A stretch of DNA of 64,000 nucleotides, from assembly GCA_963841715.1 (NCBI GenBank), contig CAWJDP010000004.1:1-64000 (forward strand), read 5' to 3'. Position 1 is the stretch's first letter, and each line of letters opens with the position of its first letter. The DNA is from DASPWW01 sp963841715 (lineage in GTDB: Bacteria; Actinomycetota; Thermoleophilia; Solirubrobacterales; 70-9). A program made the translations under genes and the position numbers. Positions 41,032 to 49,251 of the stretch are shown piece by piece. Under the pieces are notes generated by a model, which was not told where the DNA came from, searched no databases, and saw only the letters and a program-made list of their open reading frames with translations.

Positions 41032-41165
41032 TCCGGCGGATCCTCGCGGAACAGCTGTCTCCAGATCGCGCCGGCGGCGCGGTTCGCCGCGACGCTGGCG
41101 AGCGCCCCGACGCCGGCCAAGAGGCCGGCCCAGATCAGCCGCTTGAAGACCTCGTTCTCAGTCAT
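41028..41165 (-). CDS. 45-residue small protein, DUF4235-like
   Basis: The ATG at 41165 begins MTENEVFKRLIWAGLLAGVG and the frame ends at 41028 after 45 residues, overlapping the holin-like start by the four bases GTGA. A hydrophobic segment (residues 10-30) and the terminal AANRAAGAIWRQLFREDPPE recall the DUF4235 family that goes with DUF3618 and holin-like genes. It is too short for usual gene finders, but the coupling and the family company make it likely real. Confidence 0.6.
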   Translation of the reverse strand: MTENEVFKRLIWAGLLAGVGALASVAANRAAGAIWRQLFREDPPE

Positions 41166-41229
41166 GTCGTTCACCGTCTAGCCCCCCGAACCTCGGGTTC
41201 CCGGGCGGGGCGGGAGAGTAAACCAAGTC

Positions 41230-42507
41230 TTACGCCGGCTCGCGCTCGCGCAGCGCCGGCTCGCCGGGCGGCTCGAGCTCGTCGCAGGCGTCGCGCCCGG
41301 CGTAGCGAGCCCAGCGCTCGAAGAAGCGGCGGTAGACCGAGTAGGTCCAGCTCGAGTCGAGGCGGTCGAAGGCCGCGTGGCCGCCGCCGGGCAGAATCCA
41401 CACGCGCACGTTGTCGGTGCCCTCCGCCGCCTCGGCGAGCATCCTTGCGTGCTCGACGGGGACGATCATGTCGTCCTCGGAGTGGATCTCGAGCACCGGG
41501 ACCTTGGCCTTGGCGATGTGATTGCGCGGCGAGGACCGCTCCCAGATCTCATCCGGGGTGACACCGTAGTAGGGAGCCGAGATCGCCTCGATCGGCTCGG
41601 TGAGCTTCGTGATCGACTCGGGCCAGCGCCCGGTCCGGACCCGTGAGCGCAGCACGGCGGCGAAGAAGCGGTTGATCCCGTAGGCGGGGTGGGTCCGCGG
41701 CAGCGCGCGCGAGAGCCGCTCAGCGGCGCGCCGCGTGTCCGCGGGGCCGCAGATCGCGAGGATGCCGCCGTCAAGCGCGTCCTCGGCTCCCGGCGAGTGC
41801 GACGCGTTCAGGGCCGAGGCGGCACCGAGCGAGATCCCGAGCGCGCCGACCGAGGTCGAGCCGAGCTGCTTCAGGTAGCGGCCCGCGCACACGATGTCCT
41901 CTCCCTCCTTCCAGCCCGCGGTGCTCGGCGCGTGGCTGAGCAGGTCGGTGAGACCGAAGCTGCGCAAATCGACGGCGGCGACATTGAAGCCCCAGTCGAA
42001 GTAGGCGCGGACCGCGATCTCGCGCACGTAGTCGAAGAGGCGATTCGAGAACAGCCCATGTACGACCACGAGACCCGGCCGCGGGTGATCGTGGATCGCC
42101 ACGGTGGCTGCGATCCGCTCCCCGTCGGCGCCCTCGAAATGGTCATGGCGAAACTGGCGCGGGTAGGCGTAGCCGAACCCCAGCGTGTGGTGATGCTGGG
42201 CGAGCACGAACGGGGACCAGTCGAGCATCCCCTTGCGGAGGTCGACCGTCCGCGACGGATGCAGCTTGTGCGGGATCGCCTGCAGCTCCTCCAGCAGCGC
42301 GTCCAGCGAGGGCTCGCCCCGGGGCGGGACCGGCAGCGGCCCGGGCTCGGCCTCGAGCCGCGTCATCAGGCGACGGACCGGGGCGCTCAGCCACTGGCCG
42401 ATCAGCCAGATCGGCATCACGATCGCGCCGACGATCGCCTGCGCAACCTTCGCAATCCCGTGCAGCACGCGATCCTGGCGCCGCGAGGTTGCGAGCGACT
42501 CCCACAC
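41230..42507 (-). CDS. Alpha/beta hydrolase with two N-terminal amphipathic or membrane segments
   Basis: The 425-residue protein starts with about 70 residues including VAQAIVGAIVMPIWLIGQWLSAP, a probable membrane segment, and then an alpha/beta-hydrolase fold: LVVVHGLFSNRLFDYVREI, VAAVDLRSFGLTDLLSHAPSTAG, nucleophile elbow GISLGAAS, acid SEDDMIVP and histidine GGGHAAFDR. Serine, aspartate and histidine are therefore present. Substrate unknown; esterases of this size are often linked to lipid or ester breakdown. It is nine bases downstream of a TetR-family gene and one operon with it and a nitrilase-family gene. Confidence 0.75.
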   Translation of the reverse strand: MWESLATSRRQDRVLHGIAKVAQAIVGAIVMPIWLIGQWLSAPVRRLMTRLEAEPGPLPVPPRGEPSLDALLEELQAIPHKLHPSRTVDLRKGMLDWSPFVLAQHHHTLGFGYAYPRQFRHDHFEGADGERIAATVAIHDHPRPGLVVVHGLFSNRLFDYVREIAVRAYFDWGFNVAAVDLRSFGLTDLLSHAPSTAGWKEGEDIVCAGRYLKQLGSTSVGALGISLGAASALNASHSPGAEDALDGGILAICGPADTRRAAERLSRALPRTHPAYGINRFFAAVLRSRVRTGRWPESITKLTEPIEAISAPYYGVTPDEIWERSSPRNHIAKAKVPVLEIHSEDDMIVPVEHARMLAEAAEGTDNVRVWILPGGGHAAFDRLDSSWTYSVYRRFFERWARYAGRDACDELEPPGEPALREREPA

Positions 42508-42516
42508 GGCGGCCGC

Positions 42517-43125
42517 CTACTCGCCCGGCCGGGCCTCGAGCCCGCCGCAGATCGTCTCCACGACCATCTGCTTGGCGCGGTCGAAATCGCCGTCCTCGCC
42601 CGGGATCACGTCGAAGATCCAGCCGGAGAGGAGCTGCTCGATCGCGCCGTAGAACCACATCGACGCGAATATCGGGTCGACGTCGGAGCGGAAGCTTCCG
42701 TCGGCTTGGGCGTCGGCGACCATCTTGGCGATGATCTCGTAGGCGCGGCGGATCTCCGGCAGATGCGTGCGGCCGAACGAGTTCGCCGCCCGCGTCACCT
42801 CGACGATGATCACCTTCATCAGCTCGGGCTCGTGGCGATAGGAGTCGATGATGAATCCCGACACCCTGGCGAGCTTCTCGCGCGGCGCGATCTTCTCGGC
42901 GTCGGCCTCCTCGCTCGCGGCGAGCAGCAGCGACCAGCGCTCGGTGAAGAGCTCGTTCAGGACCTCGTCCTTGGAGCGGAAGTAGTGGTAGACGAGCCCG
43001 TAGGCAACGCCGGCCTCGTCGGCGATGTCCGCGACGCGGCAGTTGTGGAAGCCCTGGCGGGCGAACACACGAATCGCCGCGTCGAGGATCAGGCGCCGCT
43101 TGTCGACGGGGGGCGCCTTCGCCAT
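42517..43125 (-). CDS. TetR-family transcriptional regulator
   Basis: The 202-residue protein begins with a TetR helix-turn-helix (RRLILDAAIRVFARQGFHNCRVADIADEAGVAYGLVYHYFRSKDEVL) followed by an all-helical ligand domain (residues 65-200) of the FadR/PfmR style with ANSFGRTHLPEIRRAYEIIAKMVADAQADGSFRSDVDP. Such regulators often sense acyl-CoA. Its start codon overlaps by one base the stop of the nitrilase-like gene. A 14-base palindrome upstream of the operon (44010-44023) is a good candidate binding site, so self-repression is likely. Confidence 0.85.
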   Translation of the reverse strand: MAKAPPVDKRRLILDAAIRVFARQGFHNCRVADIADEAGVAYGLVYHYFRSKDEVLNELFTERWSLLLAASEEADAEKIAPREKLARVSGFIIDSYRHEPELMKVIIVEVTRAANSFGRTHLPEIRRAYEIIAKMVADAQADGSFRSDVDPIFASMWFYGAIEQLLSGWIFDVIPGEDGDFDRAKQMVVETICGGLEARPGE

Positions 43126-43973
43126 CAGCCGCTCACCGCGTCAGTGGGCTGCTGCTTGGGCCAGCGGTATGCCTGCGGCCGGCGGTTCGCGAGCGAGGGA
43201 AGCGATTCGCGGATCCGCTTCTGGGCCTCGAGATCGAGATCGACGGCGACGAAGCACTCCTCGTCGGGCGCGGTCGCGAGCGCGACCCCCCACGGGTCGA
43301 CGATCATCGAGCGGCCGTAGGAGTTGTAGTGCGGCGGCGCCTCGCCGATCTGGTCCGGCGCGAGCACGAACACCTGGCTCTCGATCGCGCGCGCGCGGAG
43401 CAGGACCTCCCAATGATCCTTGCCGGTCTGCATCGTGAACGCGGAGGGAACGGTGATCAGCTTCGCGCCGCGAACGGCGAGGATCCGGTAGAGCTCGGGG
43501 AAGCGGAGGTCGTAGCAAACGCTCAGCCCGACCTTGGGGCCGCCCGCGTCGGCGACGACGATCTCGTCGCCCGGCTCCTCGACGTCGGACTCGCGGTAGG
43601 AGACACCCCCGACGTCGACGTCGAACATGTGGATCTTGCGGTACGCGGCGGCGATCTTCCCCGCGGGATCGATCAGCAGCGACGTGTTCGCGAGCCGCTT
43701 GCGGCCCTCGACATGCTCGGAGATGCTCCCGGCGACGAGCTGAATCCCGAGCTCGCGCGCCCACGAGCGCGCCGCGTCGACACTCGGCCCGTCGAGTGGC
43801 TCGGCGCCCGCGACCAGCGCCTCGGGCGGGCCGAGCAGGTTCCATTTCTCGGGCAGTGCGACGATCTCGGCGCCGTCGGCGGCGGCGTCTCGAACCAGGC
43901 GCTCGGCCGCAGCGAGGTTTCGCTGCTTGTCCTCGCGGCTGTTCAGCTGTACTGCGGCGACCCTGATCGCCAT
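43125..43973 (-). CDS. Carbon-nitrogen hydrolase (NIT2/omega-amidase type)
   Basis: From the ATG at 43973 the 282-residue product has the catalytic triad of the nitrilase superfamily: Glu42 (LPEKWN), Lys113 (YRKIHMFD) and Cys153 (SVCYDLRFPEL). The surrounding blocks (DVDVGGVSYRESDVEEPGDEIVV, NSYGRSMIVDPWGVALATAPDEE) are typical of Nit2-like omega-amidases or metabolite-repair amidases rather than true nitrilases. It acts on small amide substrates in the cytosol. First gene of the nitrilase-tetR-hydrolase operon. Confidence 0.85.
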   Translation of the reverse strand: MAIRVAAVQLNSREDKQRNLAAAERLVRDAAADGAEIVALPEKWNLLGPPEALVAGAEPLDGPSVDAARSWARELGIQLVAGSISEHVEGRKRLANTSLLIDPAGKIAAAYRKIHMFDVDVGGVSYRESDVEEPGDEIVVADAGGPKVGLSVCYDLRFPELYRILAVRGAKLITVPSAFTMQTGKDHWEVLLRARAIESQVFVLAPDQIGEAPPHYNSYGRSMIVDPWGVALATAPDEECFVAVDLDLEAQKRIRESLPSLANRRPQAYRWPKQQPTDAVSG

Positions 43974-44009
43974 TGCTGCGGCCTCGCTCTCGCTCGCTTC
44001 GAAGCTGGC

Positions 44010-44023
44010 TGACTGACCAGTCA
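44010..44023. promoter_or_regulatory. TetR-type palindromic operator upstream of the nitrilase-tetR operon
   Basis: TGACTG at 44010-44015 and CAGTCA at 44018-44023 are exact inverted copies around AC. Outside it, TTGACT read on the minus strand suggests a -35 box overlapping the site, which would let the TetR protein block its own operon. The arms and spacing match the common TetR pattern. Binding is inferred from position and symmetry. Confidence 0.55.
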
Positions 44024-44092
44024 ATCTGCCCGCCCCAGTATAGGAGCGCTCCCGGCGAGCGCCCCCGGACGCCGTGGCGGGGCCGCGGACAC

Positions 44093-44407
44093 TCAGGCGA
44101 GCTTCGGCTCGGGCGCCTTCAGCGCGCGCTCGAGCTCGGCGACCCGCGCCGTCTGGCGCGAGACGACGCGGTTGCGCCCCTTGCGCTTCGCCTCGTAGAG
44201 CGCCTCGTCGGCGACGGCGATCAACTGCCCCTGGGCAACGTCGGCGCCCTTCGCGGCGGGAACCCCGAGCGACACCGGCACCCCGAGCCCGCCCGGGCGC
44301 GATCGCTCGGACGCAGCCACGACGTCCTCACGCATGCTCATTTCGACAGCTTCGCGGCGGCACCTGACCGCGCACGCATGCGTGCGGACGAGTGTTCCGG
44401 AGCTCAC
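44093..44407 (-). pseudogene. Remnant of a GGDEF domain (C-terminal part only)
   Basis: The part from about 44330 down to 44093 reads GLGVPVSLGVPAAKGADVAQGQLIAVADEALYEAKRKGRNRVVSRQ, which is the well-known last third of a GGDEF domain (SLGVA, ADEALYxAKRxGRN). The catalytic GGDEF loop and everything before it are missing; upstream codons in this frame are unlike any protein. It looks like the residue of a diguanylate cyclase gene lost by deletion. A further degraded gene lies beside it. Confidence 0.6.
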
Positions 44408-44785
44408 CGCCCGGTCAGCTCACGCATGCGCGTCGCCTGCTCGGCGCCTCTGACGGGCAGCCCGGCGGGGTCGAACAGCCCCGTCTGGACGAGCAGCGAT
44501 CCCTGGTCCCAGTAGATGTGCTCGCGGGCGACCTTGCCGTCCTCGAAGCCGATCACCGCCGTGTGCGGGAGCGCGACCGGGGGCGGCCCGTCGGGGCGAC
44601 GCCGGGGAGCATGAACGGCATCTCGCGGTCGTGCGTGAAGGTCACGATCAGCTCATCGACAAGCTGATCGCTCCCGACCGTCCGTGAGAGGAGCTCGGTC
44701 TCGGTGTCCTCGGGCCAGCAATGGAGGAAGTCCTGCTCGTAGAAGCGCCGCACCTCCTCGCGCCCGACCGCTCCGGTCGCGGCCC
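44404..44785 (-). pseudogene. Truncated and frameshifted NTF2-like (SnoaL-type) gene
   Basis: The frame from about 44785 reads ATGAVGREEVRRFYEQDFLHCWPEDTETELLSRTVGSDQLVDELIVTFTHDREMPFMLPGVAPTGRP and, after a break at 44579-44583 (a five-G run where six are expected on this side), PPVALPHTAVIGFEDGKVAREHIYWDQGSLLVQTGLFDPAGLPVRGAEQATRMRELTGR. Together these make the C-terminal two thirds of an NTF2-like protein. The usual 40 N-terminal residues are absent; only an AAAGGAGG site remains between the stop of the SDR gene and the fragment, and no start codon follows it. A GTG at 44753 could start a short product. Confidence 0.6.
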
Positions 44786-44797
44786 TCCTTTCGGCGG

Positions 44798-45652
44798 CTA
44801 GGAGTCGATCTGGCGTGCTACGAGGCGATCGAAGGTCCGATCGGGGATCAGGCCCTTCACCCGGGCCCGCATCTTCGCGTCGCGCCCCACGAGGTAGCGC
44901 GTCTTCGGACGGCGCGCGGTCAGCGCCTCGGTGATCGCCTCAGCGACCTCCTGCGGCGCGATGCCGCTGCTTCCGGCCTCCGCCGCGAGCTTGCGGAACT
45001 TCTCGATCCGCTCGCCGTACAGCTCGTCGATCTGAGGCGGCATGTCCTCGCTGATCCGCTCCGCCTCGGCCACGCCCTTGTCCCAGATCGGCGTCGCGAC
45101 ACCCCCGGGCTCGATCAGCGAGACCTCGATCCCCCACGGCGCAAGCTCTTGGCGCCACGAGTCGGCGATCGCCTCGAGCCCGAACTTCGACGCGCTGTAT
45201 GGCCCGTTGAACGGGAGCGCGATCCGGCCGCCGATCGAGCTCAGGAAGACGATCCGGCCCTGCGCCTTGCGCAGCGCGGGCAGCATCGCCTGCGTGACGG
45301 CAACCTGCCCGATGAGGTTGATCTCGATCTGCTCGCGGACCTCCGCGACCGGGAGGCCCTCGAGCGGACCGGCGAGCGCGACGCCCGCGTTGTTGACGAG
45401 ACCGGCCAGCCCCCCGGGGCTCTCGGAGTCGATCCGCTCGGCAACGGCGGCGATCGACGCCTCGTCGGTGACGTCGATCGTCACCGGCTCGACCCGCCCG
45501 TCGGCCTCGCGCAGCGAGTCCGCGTCGGCCTCCTTGCGTACCCCGGCGAACACGCACCATCCGAGCGAGTCGAGGTGATGCGCGGTCGCGCGCCCGATCC
45601 CGGTCGCAGCGCCGGTGATCAGCGCGGTGCGCTCGGAGGCCGTCTCAATCAT
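44798..45652 (-). CDS. Short-chain dehydrogenase/reductase
   Basis: From the ATG at 45652 the product is 284 residues with the classical SDR plan: ALITGAATGIGRATAHHLDS (NAD(P) site), LVNNAGVALAGPLEG, ISSIGG-type LSSIGGRIALPFNGPYSASKFGLEAI with the YxxxK pair, and EPGGVATPIWDKG. A GTG at 45664 would add four residues. Substrate unknown; it is the last gene of the acyl-CoA operon and its start overlaps the MerR gene by eight bases. The fragment downstream (NTF2-like) begins just after its stop. Confidence 0.82.
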   Translation of the reverse strand: MIETASERTALITGAATGIGRATAHHLDSLGWCVFAGVRKEADADSLREADGRVEPVTIDVTDEASIAAVAERIDSESPGGLAGLVNNAGVALAGPLEGLPVAEVREQIEINLIGQVAVTQAMLPALRKAQGRIVFLSSIGGRIALPFNGPYSASKFGLEAIADSWRQELAPWGIEVSLIEPGGVATPIWDKGVAEAERISEDMPPQIDELYGERIEKFRKLAAEAGSSGIAPQEVAEAITEALTARRPKTRYLVGRDAKMRARVKGLIPDRTFDRLVARQIDS

Positions 45653-46412
45653 CCCTGCTCGCACGGTGGCGCTCGAGCTCCGCGACCAGGGCCTTCGTGT
45701 GCAGGGCCGCGATCAGGTCCTGTAGCGGCGCGCTCCCGGCCTCGATCAGCTCGACCGCGCGGTCGGGGTCCATCTCGCCCGCGAGGCGCTCCATCAGCAC
45801 CCTGACCTCCTCGGCGACGAGCGGCTCAAGCGCGCGCTTGTAGCGCAGGGTGTCGTAGACCGTGAACCCGATCCGCTCGTCGTAGCCGCCGGCGCGGAAG
45901 CGGCTGATCGCCTCGACGATCCGCACATCGGACGGGGAGTAGCCGCGCCGGGTCGGGCTCAGGACCTCGAGCTCGGCGAGGCGGTCGAGGACGTCCTTGG
46001 GGACGTCGTAGCGCTCGCGGACCTCGCTCGCCGGGATCCGCTTTCGCTCCCCCTCGAGCGCCTGGTCGAGGATCCGGTCCTCGAGCTCGATCAGAGCCCG
46101 CAGGCGCTCGGGATCTCCGTCGCCCTCGCGCAGCAGCTCGCGGATCACCTTCAGCGGCAGGAAGCGCTCCTCCTGGAGCTGCTTGATGAGCTGGATCCGC
46201 TCGACGAACTCGAGCGGGTAGTAGGCCATGTTGCGGCTCGTCTTCACCGGGTCCGGCAGCAGCCCCTCGCGCAGGTAATGGCGAACGGTCGCGACGGGCA
46301 CGCCCGCGGCCTCGGCAAGCTCCGAAATCTTGAGAAGCGGCTTCGAATCATCACCGGCCGCCTGCTCGGCTGACGCTTCCGCAGCGGCCGGGTTTGCCGC
46401 GGGTCGAGTCAT
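45645..46412 (-). CDS. MerR-family regulator in the acyl-CoA operon
   Basis: The 255-residue protein has an acidic N-terminal 25 residues, then a MerR winged helix (LLKISELAEAAGVPVATVRHYLREGLLPDPVKTSRNMAYYPLEFVERIQLIKQLQEERFLPLKVIRELL) and a long helical C-terminal half with DVRIVEAISRFRAGGYDERIGFTVYDTLRYKRALEPLVAEEVRVLMERLAGE. The C-terminal half has no metal-binding cysteines, which suggests an organic effector such as an acyl-CoA. It overlaps by four bases the CoA-transferase gene and is the most likely protein to bind the operator block at 51694-51722 and 57127-57159. The role is inferred. Confidence 0.82.
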   Translation of the reverse strand: MTRPAANPAAAEASAEQAAGDDSKPLLKISELAEAAGVPVATVRHYLREGLLPDPVKTSRNMAYYPLEFVERIQLIKQLQEERFLPLKVIRELLREGDGDPERLRALIELEDRILDQALEGERKRIPASEVRERYDVPKDVLDRLAELEVLSPTRRGYSPSDVRIVEAISRFRAGGYDERIGFTVYDTLRYKRALEPLVAEEVRVLMERLAGEMDPDRAVELIEAGSAPLQDLIAALHTKALVAELERHRASRDD

Positions 46413-47656
46413 GCCATGAACGAGGTCTCGGCGCTCGCGCTCGGGCCCGCGGCGGCGCCGGACTCGATCATCGCGTCGATCTCGTCGTCCGAGTAGCCGA
46501 CCCCGCGCAGCGCCTCGCGCGTGTGCTCGCCGAGCCCAGGCGCGGGGCGCTCGACGGCGCCCGGCGTGCGGTCCATCTTGATCGGGACCCCGAGCTGGCG
46601 GATCGCGCCGTACGGCGGCTGATCGAGCTCGACGACCATCTCGCGCTCGCGGACGAGGTCAGACTCGAGCGCCTGGTCGAGGTCGAGCACCGGCTCGATC
46701 ATCGCGTCGTGCTCGTCGTTGAACTGCTTCCACTCGACGCGGGTACGCGAGCGGAAGATCGCGGCGATCTCACGCCACGCGTCGGAGCCGGGGCGCTCGT
46801 ACTGCTTCTCGATCAGGTCCTCGCGCCCGACGCCCTCGCACAGCGCCTTCCAGAACTTCGTCTCCAGCGCCCCGCACGTCACCCATCCGTCGGCCGCCTC
46901 GTACGGCAGGTAGCAGATCAGCCGCCCCGCGAGCTCGAGGTCGCCGCGCTGCGGAACCTCGCCGTCGCAGAAGAAGCGGCCGGCGACCATCGCCAGCCAC
47001 GACAGCGACCCATCGGTCATCGAGACGTCAACGAACTGGCCCTCGCCCGAGCGCCCGCGCTCGTGGAGCGCCGCCATGACGCCGAACGCCGCCATCAGCG
47101 CGCCGCCCCCAAGGTCGGCGATCTGCCCCGCGGCCTGAATCGGCGCGCCGTCCGGCTGGCCGGTCAGCCCGAGCAGGCCTGTGAGGCCGAGGTAGTTCAT
47201 GTCGTGGCCGGCGCGCTGGGTGTTCGGCCCCGTCTGGCCGTAGCCCGTGATCGCGCAGTAGACGAGGCCGGCGTTCTCTTCCCGCAAGCGCTCGTAGCCG
47301 ACACCGAGCCGGTCGAGCACCCCCGGCCGGAAGCTCTCGAGCAGGACGTCGTGCTCGCGCGCGAGCCGCAGCAGCGCCTCGCGCCCCTGCTGGGATTTGA
47401 GGTCGAGGCGGACCGAGCGCTTGCCGCGGTTCAGCGACAGGTACAGGGCCGAGCGGGTGCCGATCTGGGTGTCCTCGTCGTCGCCGTAGTACGGCGGCGC
47501 CCAGCGAACGTAGTCGCCGCCGCCCGTGTCCTCGACCTTGAGCACGTCGGCGCCGAAGTCGGCGAGCATCAGCGAGCAGAATCCGCCGGGCAGGAGCCGG
47601 GTCAGGTCAAGGACCTTGACGTCGGAGAGCGGCCGCTCGCCGTCGTTCATTGTCAT
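46409..47656 (-). CDS. CaiB/BaiF family CoA-transferase (class III)
   Basis: From the ATG at 47656 the 415-residue protein shows the class III CoA-transferase features: VKVLDLTRLLPGGFCSLMLADFGADVLKVE, YLSLNRGKRSVRLDLKSQQGREALLRLAREHDVLLESFRPGVLDRLG, the catalytic Asp in GHDMNYLGLTGLL, and the GRSGEGQFVDVSMTDGSL block. These enzymes swap CoA between carboxylates and thioesters. The ATG overlaps by four bases the stop of the OsmC-like gene and its own stop overlaps the MerR start in the same way. It may activate or recycle the acid produced by the operon. Confidence 0.88.
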   Translation of the reverse strand: MTMNDGERPLSDVKVLDLTRLLPGGFCSLMLADFGADVLKVEDTGGGDYVRWAPPYYGDDEDTQIGTRSALYLSLNRGKRSVRLDLKSQQGREALLRLAREHDVLLESFRPGVLDRLGVGYERLREENAGLVYCAITGYGQTGPNTQRAGHDMNYLGLTGLLGLTGQPDGAPIQAAGQIADLGGGALMAAFGVMAALHERGRSGEGQFVDVSMTDGSLSWLAMVAGRFFCDGEVPQRGDLELAGRLICYLPYEAADGWVTCGALETKFWKALCEGVGREDLIEKQYERPGSDAWREIAAIFRSRTRVEWKQFNDEHDAMIEPVLDLDQALESDLVREREMVVELDQPPYGAIRQLGVPIKMDRTPGAVERPAPGLGEHTREALRGVGYSDDEIDAMIESGAAAGPSASAETSFMA

Positions 47657-48075
47657 CGCGGCTCGACCTCCACCGGGCAGTTGAGCGAGTTGGCAATGAA
47701 GCAGGCCGCATGCGCGCGAGCATGGAGCTCGGACACGATCTCGGGCCCGGGTTCGGACCCGAACGCGACCGCGGGCCGCAGCACGACGCGCGTGAAGCGC
47801 ACCCCGTCCATCGTTCCCTCGGCGTCGTCCGAGTACGAGGCGACCCGAAGCCGCTCGCGGCGCGCGAAGTCGATGAACCACAGCATGTGGCACGCGGACG
47901 CCGAAGCGACGAGCATGTCCTCGGGATTCGCCTTCGCGCCGTTGCCGCCGAGCTCGGCTGCCGACGACGCGGCGACCGTCAGCTCGCCGACGTGGACCGT
48001 GTGCGCGCGGAGGTCGTCGCTGTTGGCGTCCCAGACCACGCGCGCCCCGTGCCGCGTCGCCGTCAACGCGGGCAC
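47653..48075 (-). CDS. OsmC/Ohr-family thiol peroxidase-like protein
   Basis: From the GTG at 48075 the product is 140 residues with the OsmC fold: AHTVHVGELTVAASSAAELGGNGAKANPEDMLVASASACHMLWF, FTRVVLRPAVAFG and HARAHAACFIANSLNCPVEVEPR. Cys62 and Cys133 (or Cys125) are the likely redox pair. Such proteins reduce organic hydroperoxides. Position inside an acyl-CoA operon suggests defence against fatty-acid hydroperoxides. It starts three bases before the stop of the BKACE gene and overlaps the CoA-transferase. Confidence 0.8.
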   Translation of the reverse strand: MPALTATRHGARVVWDANSDDLRAHTVHVGELTVAASSAAELGGNGAKANPEDMLVASASACHMLWFIDFARRERLRVASYSDDAEGTMDGVRFTRVVLRPAVAFGSEPGPEIVSELHARAHAACFIANSLNCPVEVEPR

Positions 48076-48077
48076 GG

Positions 48078-48965
48078 CTACGCGGCCACCTTCTTCGGCA
48101 GCCCGAGCATCTCGCGCGCCTCGGCGACGGTCGCGGCGCGGCGGCCGACGTCCTCGGCCATCTGTCGCGCCTTTGCGATCAGATCGCCGTTCGACTTCGC
48201 CATCTCGCCGTCGGGGAGGTAGAAGTTGTCCTCGAGCCCGGCGCGGACATTGCCGCCGAGAGCCAGCGCCGCGCCGATCAGCCGCCACTGGTCGCGCGAG
48301 ATCCCGATCACCTGCCACGCGTTCCGGCCCTCGGGCCCGTCGGGAATCTGGTCGGCCATCATCGCCAGGTTGCGCGCGTTGGGCCGGATCCCGCCGTTCA
48401 CCCCCATGACCAGCGAGACCTGAAGCGGCGGCAGCAGGAGCTCCATGTCGAGCAGCGGATCGAGGTTGGCGACGTGGCCGGCGTCGAAACACTCGTGCTC
48501 GGGCTTGATCTCGAACTCGCGCATCGCCGTCAGGAACTCGATGATCGTGTCGAAGCTGTTCTCGAACACGGCCTTGAACACGAAGTCCTTGCGCCGCCGC
48601 GAGTACTTCGCGTAGTTCATCGAGCTCATGTTCAGCGCGGCGACATCGGGGCGCAGCTCGCGCAGGTACTGGATCCGCTTCGCGATCGGAACCCCGATCG
48701 CGCCGGTCGAGTAGTTGATGATCACGTCGTCGACCTCGCCCCGGATCGCCTCGGTGATTGCCCGGAAGTCCTCGATCTCGTACGACGGCACCCCTTCGGG
48801 CGTGCGGGCATGGATGTGGATCTGGACGCCGCCCTCGTCGACGATCCGCCGTGCCTCGGCGGCGTACTCCTGCGGCGTGTAGGGGATCGCCGGGCACTGG
48901 TCGCGGTTCGCGACCGCGCCGCTGATGCTGCAGCTGATGATCACCGGGTCCTCGAAGCGGCTCAT
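48078..48965 (-). CDS. Beta-keto acid cleavage enzyme (BKACE/DUF849)
   Basis: The 295-residue protein belongs to BKACE: VIISCSISGAVANRDQCPAIPYTPQEYAAEARRIVDEGGVQIHIHARTPEG with the zinc-binding HIHAR, DVIINYSTGAIGVPIAKRIQYL, AALNMSSMNYAKYS and the later PEHECFDAGHVANL and LPDGEMAKSNGDLIAKARQMAEDVGRRAATVAEAREMLGL. BKACE enzymes cleave a beta-keto acid with acetyl-CoA to acetoacetate and a new CoA ester. This placement among a hydratase, carboxyltransferase and CoA-transferase suggests a chain-cleaving step. Substrate not known. Its stop and the OsmC start lie within three bases; four bases overlap the small gene upstream. Confidence 0.85.
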   Translation of the reverse strand: MSRFEDPVIISCSISGAVANRDQCPAIPYTPQEYAAEARRIVDEGGVQIHIHARTPEGVPSYEIEDFRAITEAIRGEVDDVIINYSTGAIGVPIAKRIQYLRELRPDVAALNMSSMNYAKYSRRRKDFVFKAVFENSFDTIIEFLTAMREFEIKPEHECFDAGHVANLDPLLDMELLLPPLQVSLVMGVNGGIRPNARNLAMMADQIPDGPEGRNAWQVIGISRDQWRLIGAALALGGNVRAGLEDNFYLPDGEMAKSNGDLIAKARQMAEDVGRRAATVAEAREMLGLPKKVAA

Positions 48966-49240
48966 TCGAGGGCTCCGATCGCGCCCTGGATCGCACCCGC
49001 GAGCTCCTCGAGGCCGAGCCGCTCATCGTCGCTCGGCTTGATCGGCAGCTCGATCCCGTACGAATCTCCCTTCGCCGGGTTGCTGAGCACATGCAGCATC
49101 GAGTCCGCGAGCGCGACTTCGTCGATGACCTCGATCGGCAGCCGCTGGCCGACGGCGTCGGCGAACCCGATCGCCTCCACCGTCTCGCCGTCGAACGAGA
49201 CGACGCCGGCGTAGGCAGGGTTCTCGTTCGCCAGGGCCAC
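48962..49240 (-). CDS. Small protein of unknown function in the acyl-CoA operon (92 aa)
   Basis: The frame from the GTG at 49240 encodes MALANENPAYAGVVSFDGETVEAIGFADAVG and goes on to an acidic, helical end (DDERLGLEELAGAIQGAIGALE). It lies between the carboxyltransferase (its stop at 49252) and BKACE genes, overlapping BKACE by four bases. Length and position suggest a small regulatory or bridging subunit similar in size to the epsilon subunits of actinobacterial acyl-CoA carboxylases, but no sequence match is evident and there is no biotin-type MKM. I do not recognise it. Confidence 0.5.
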   Translation of the reverse strand: MALANENPAYAGVVSFDGETVEAIGFADAVGQRLPIEVIDEVALADSMLHVLSNPAKGDSYGIELPIKPSDDERLGLEELAGAIQGAIGALE

Positions 49241-49251
49241 CCTCTTCGCGC

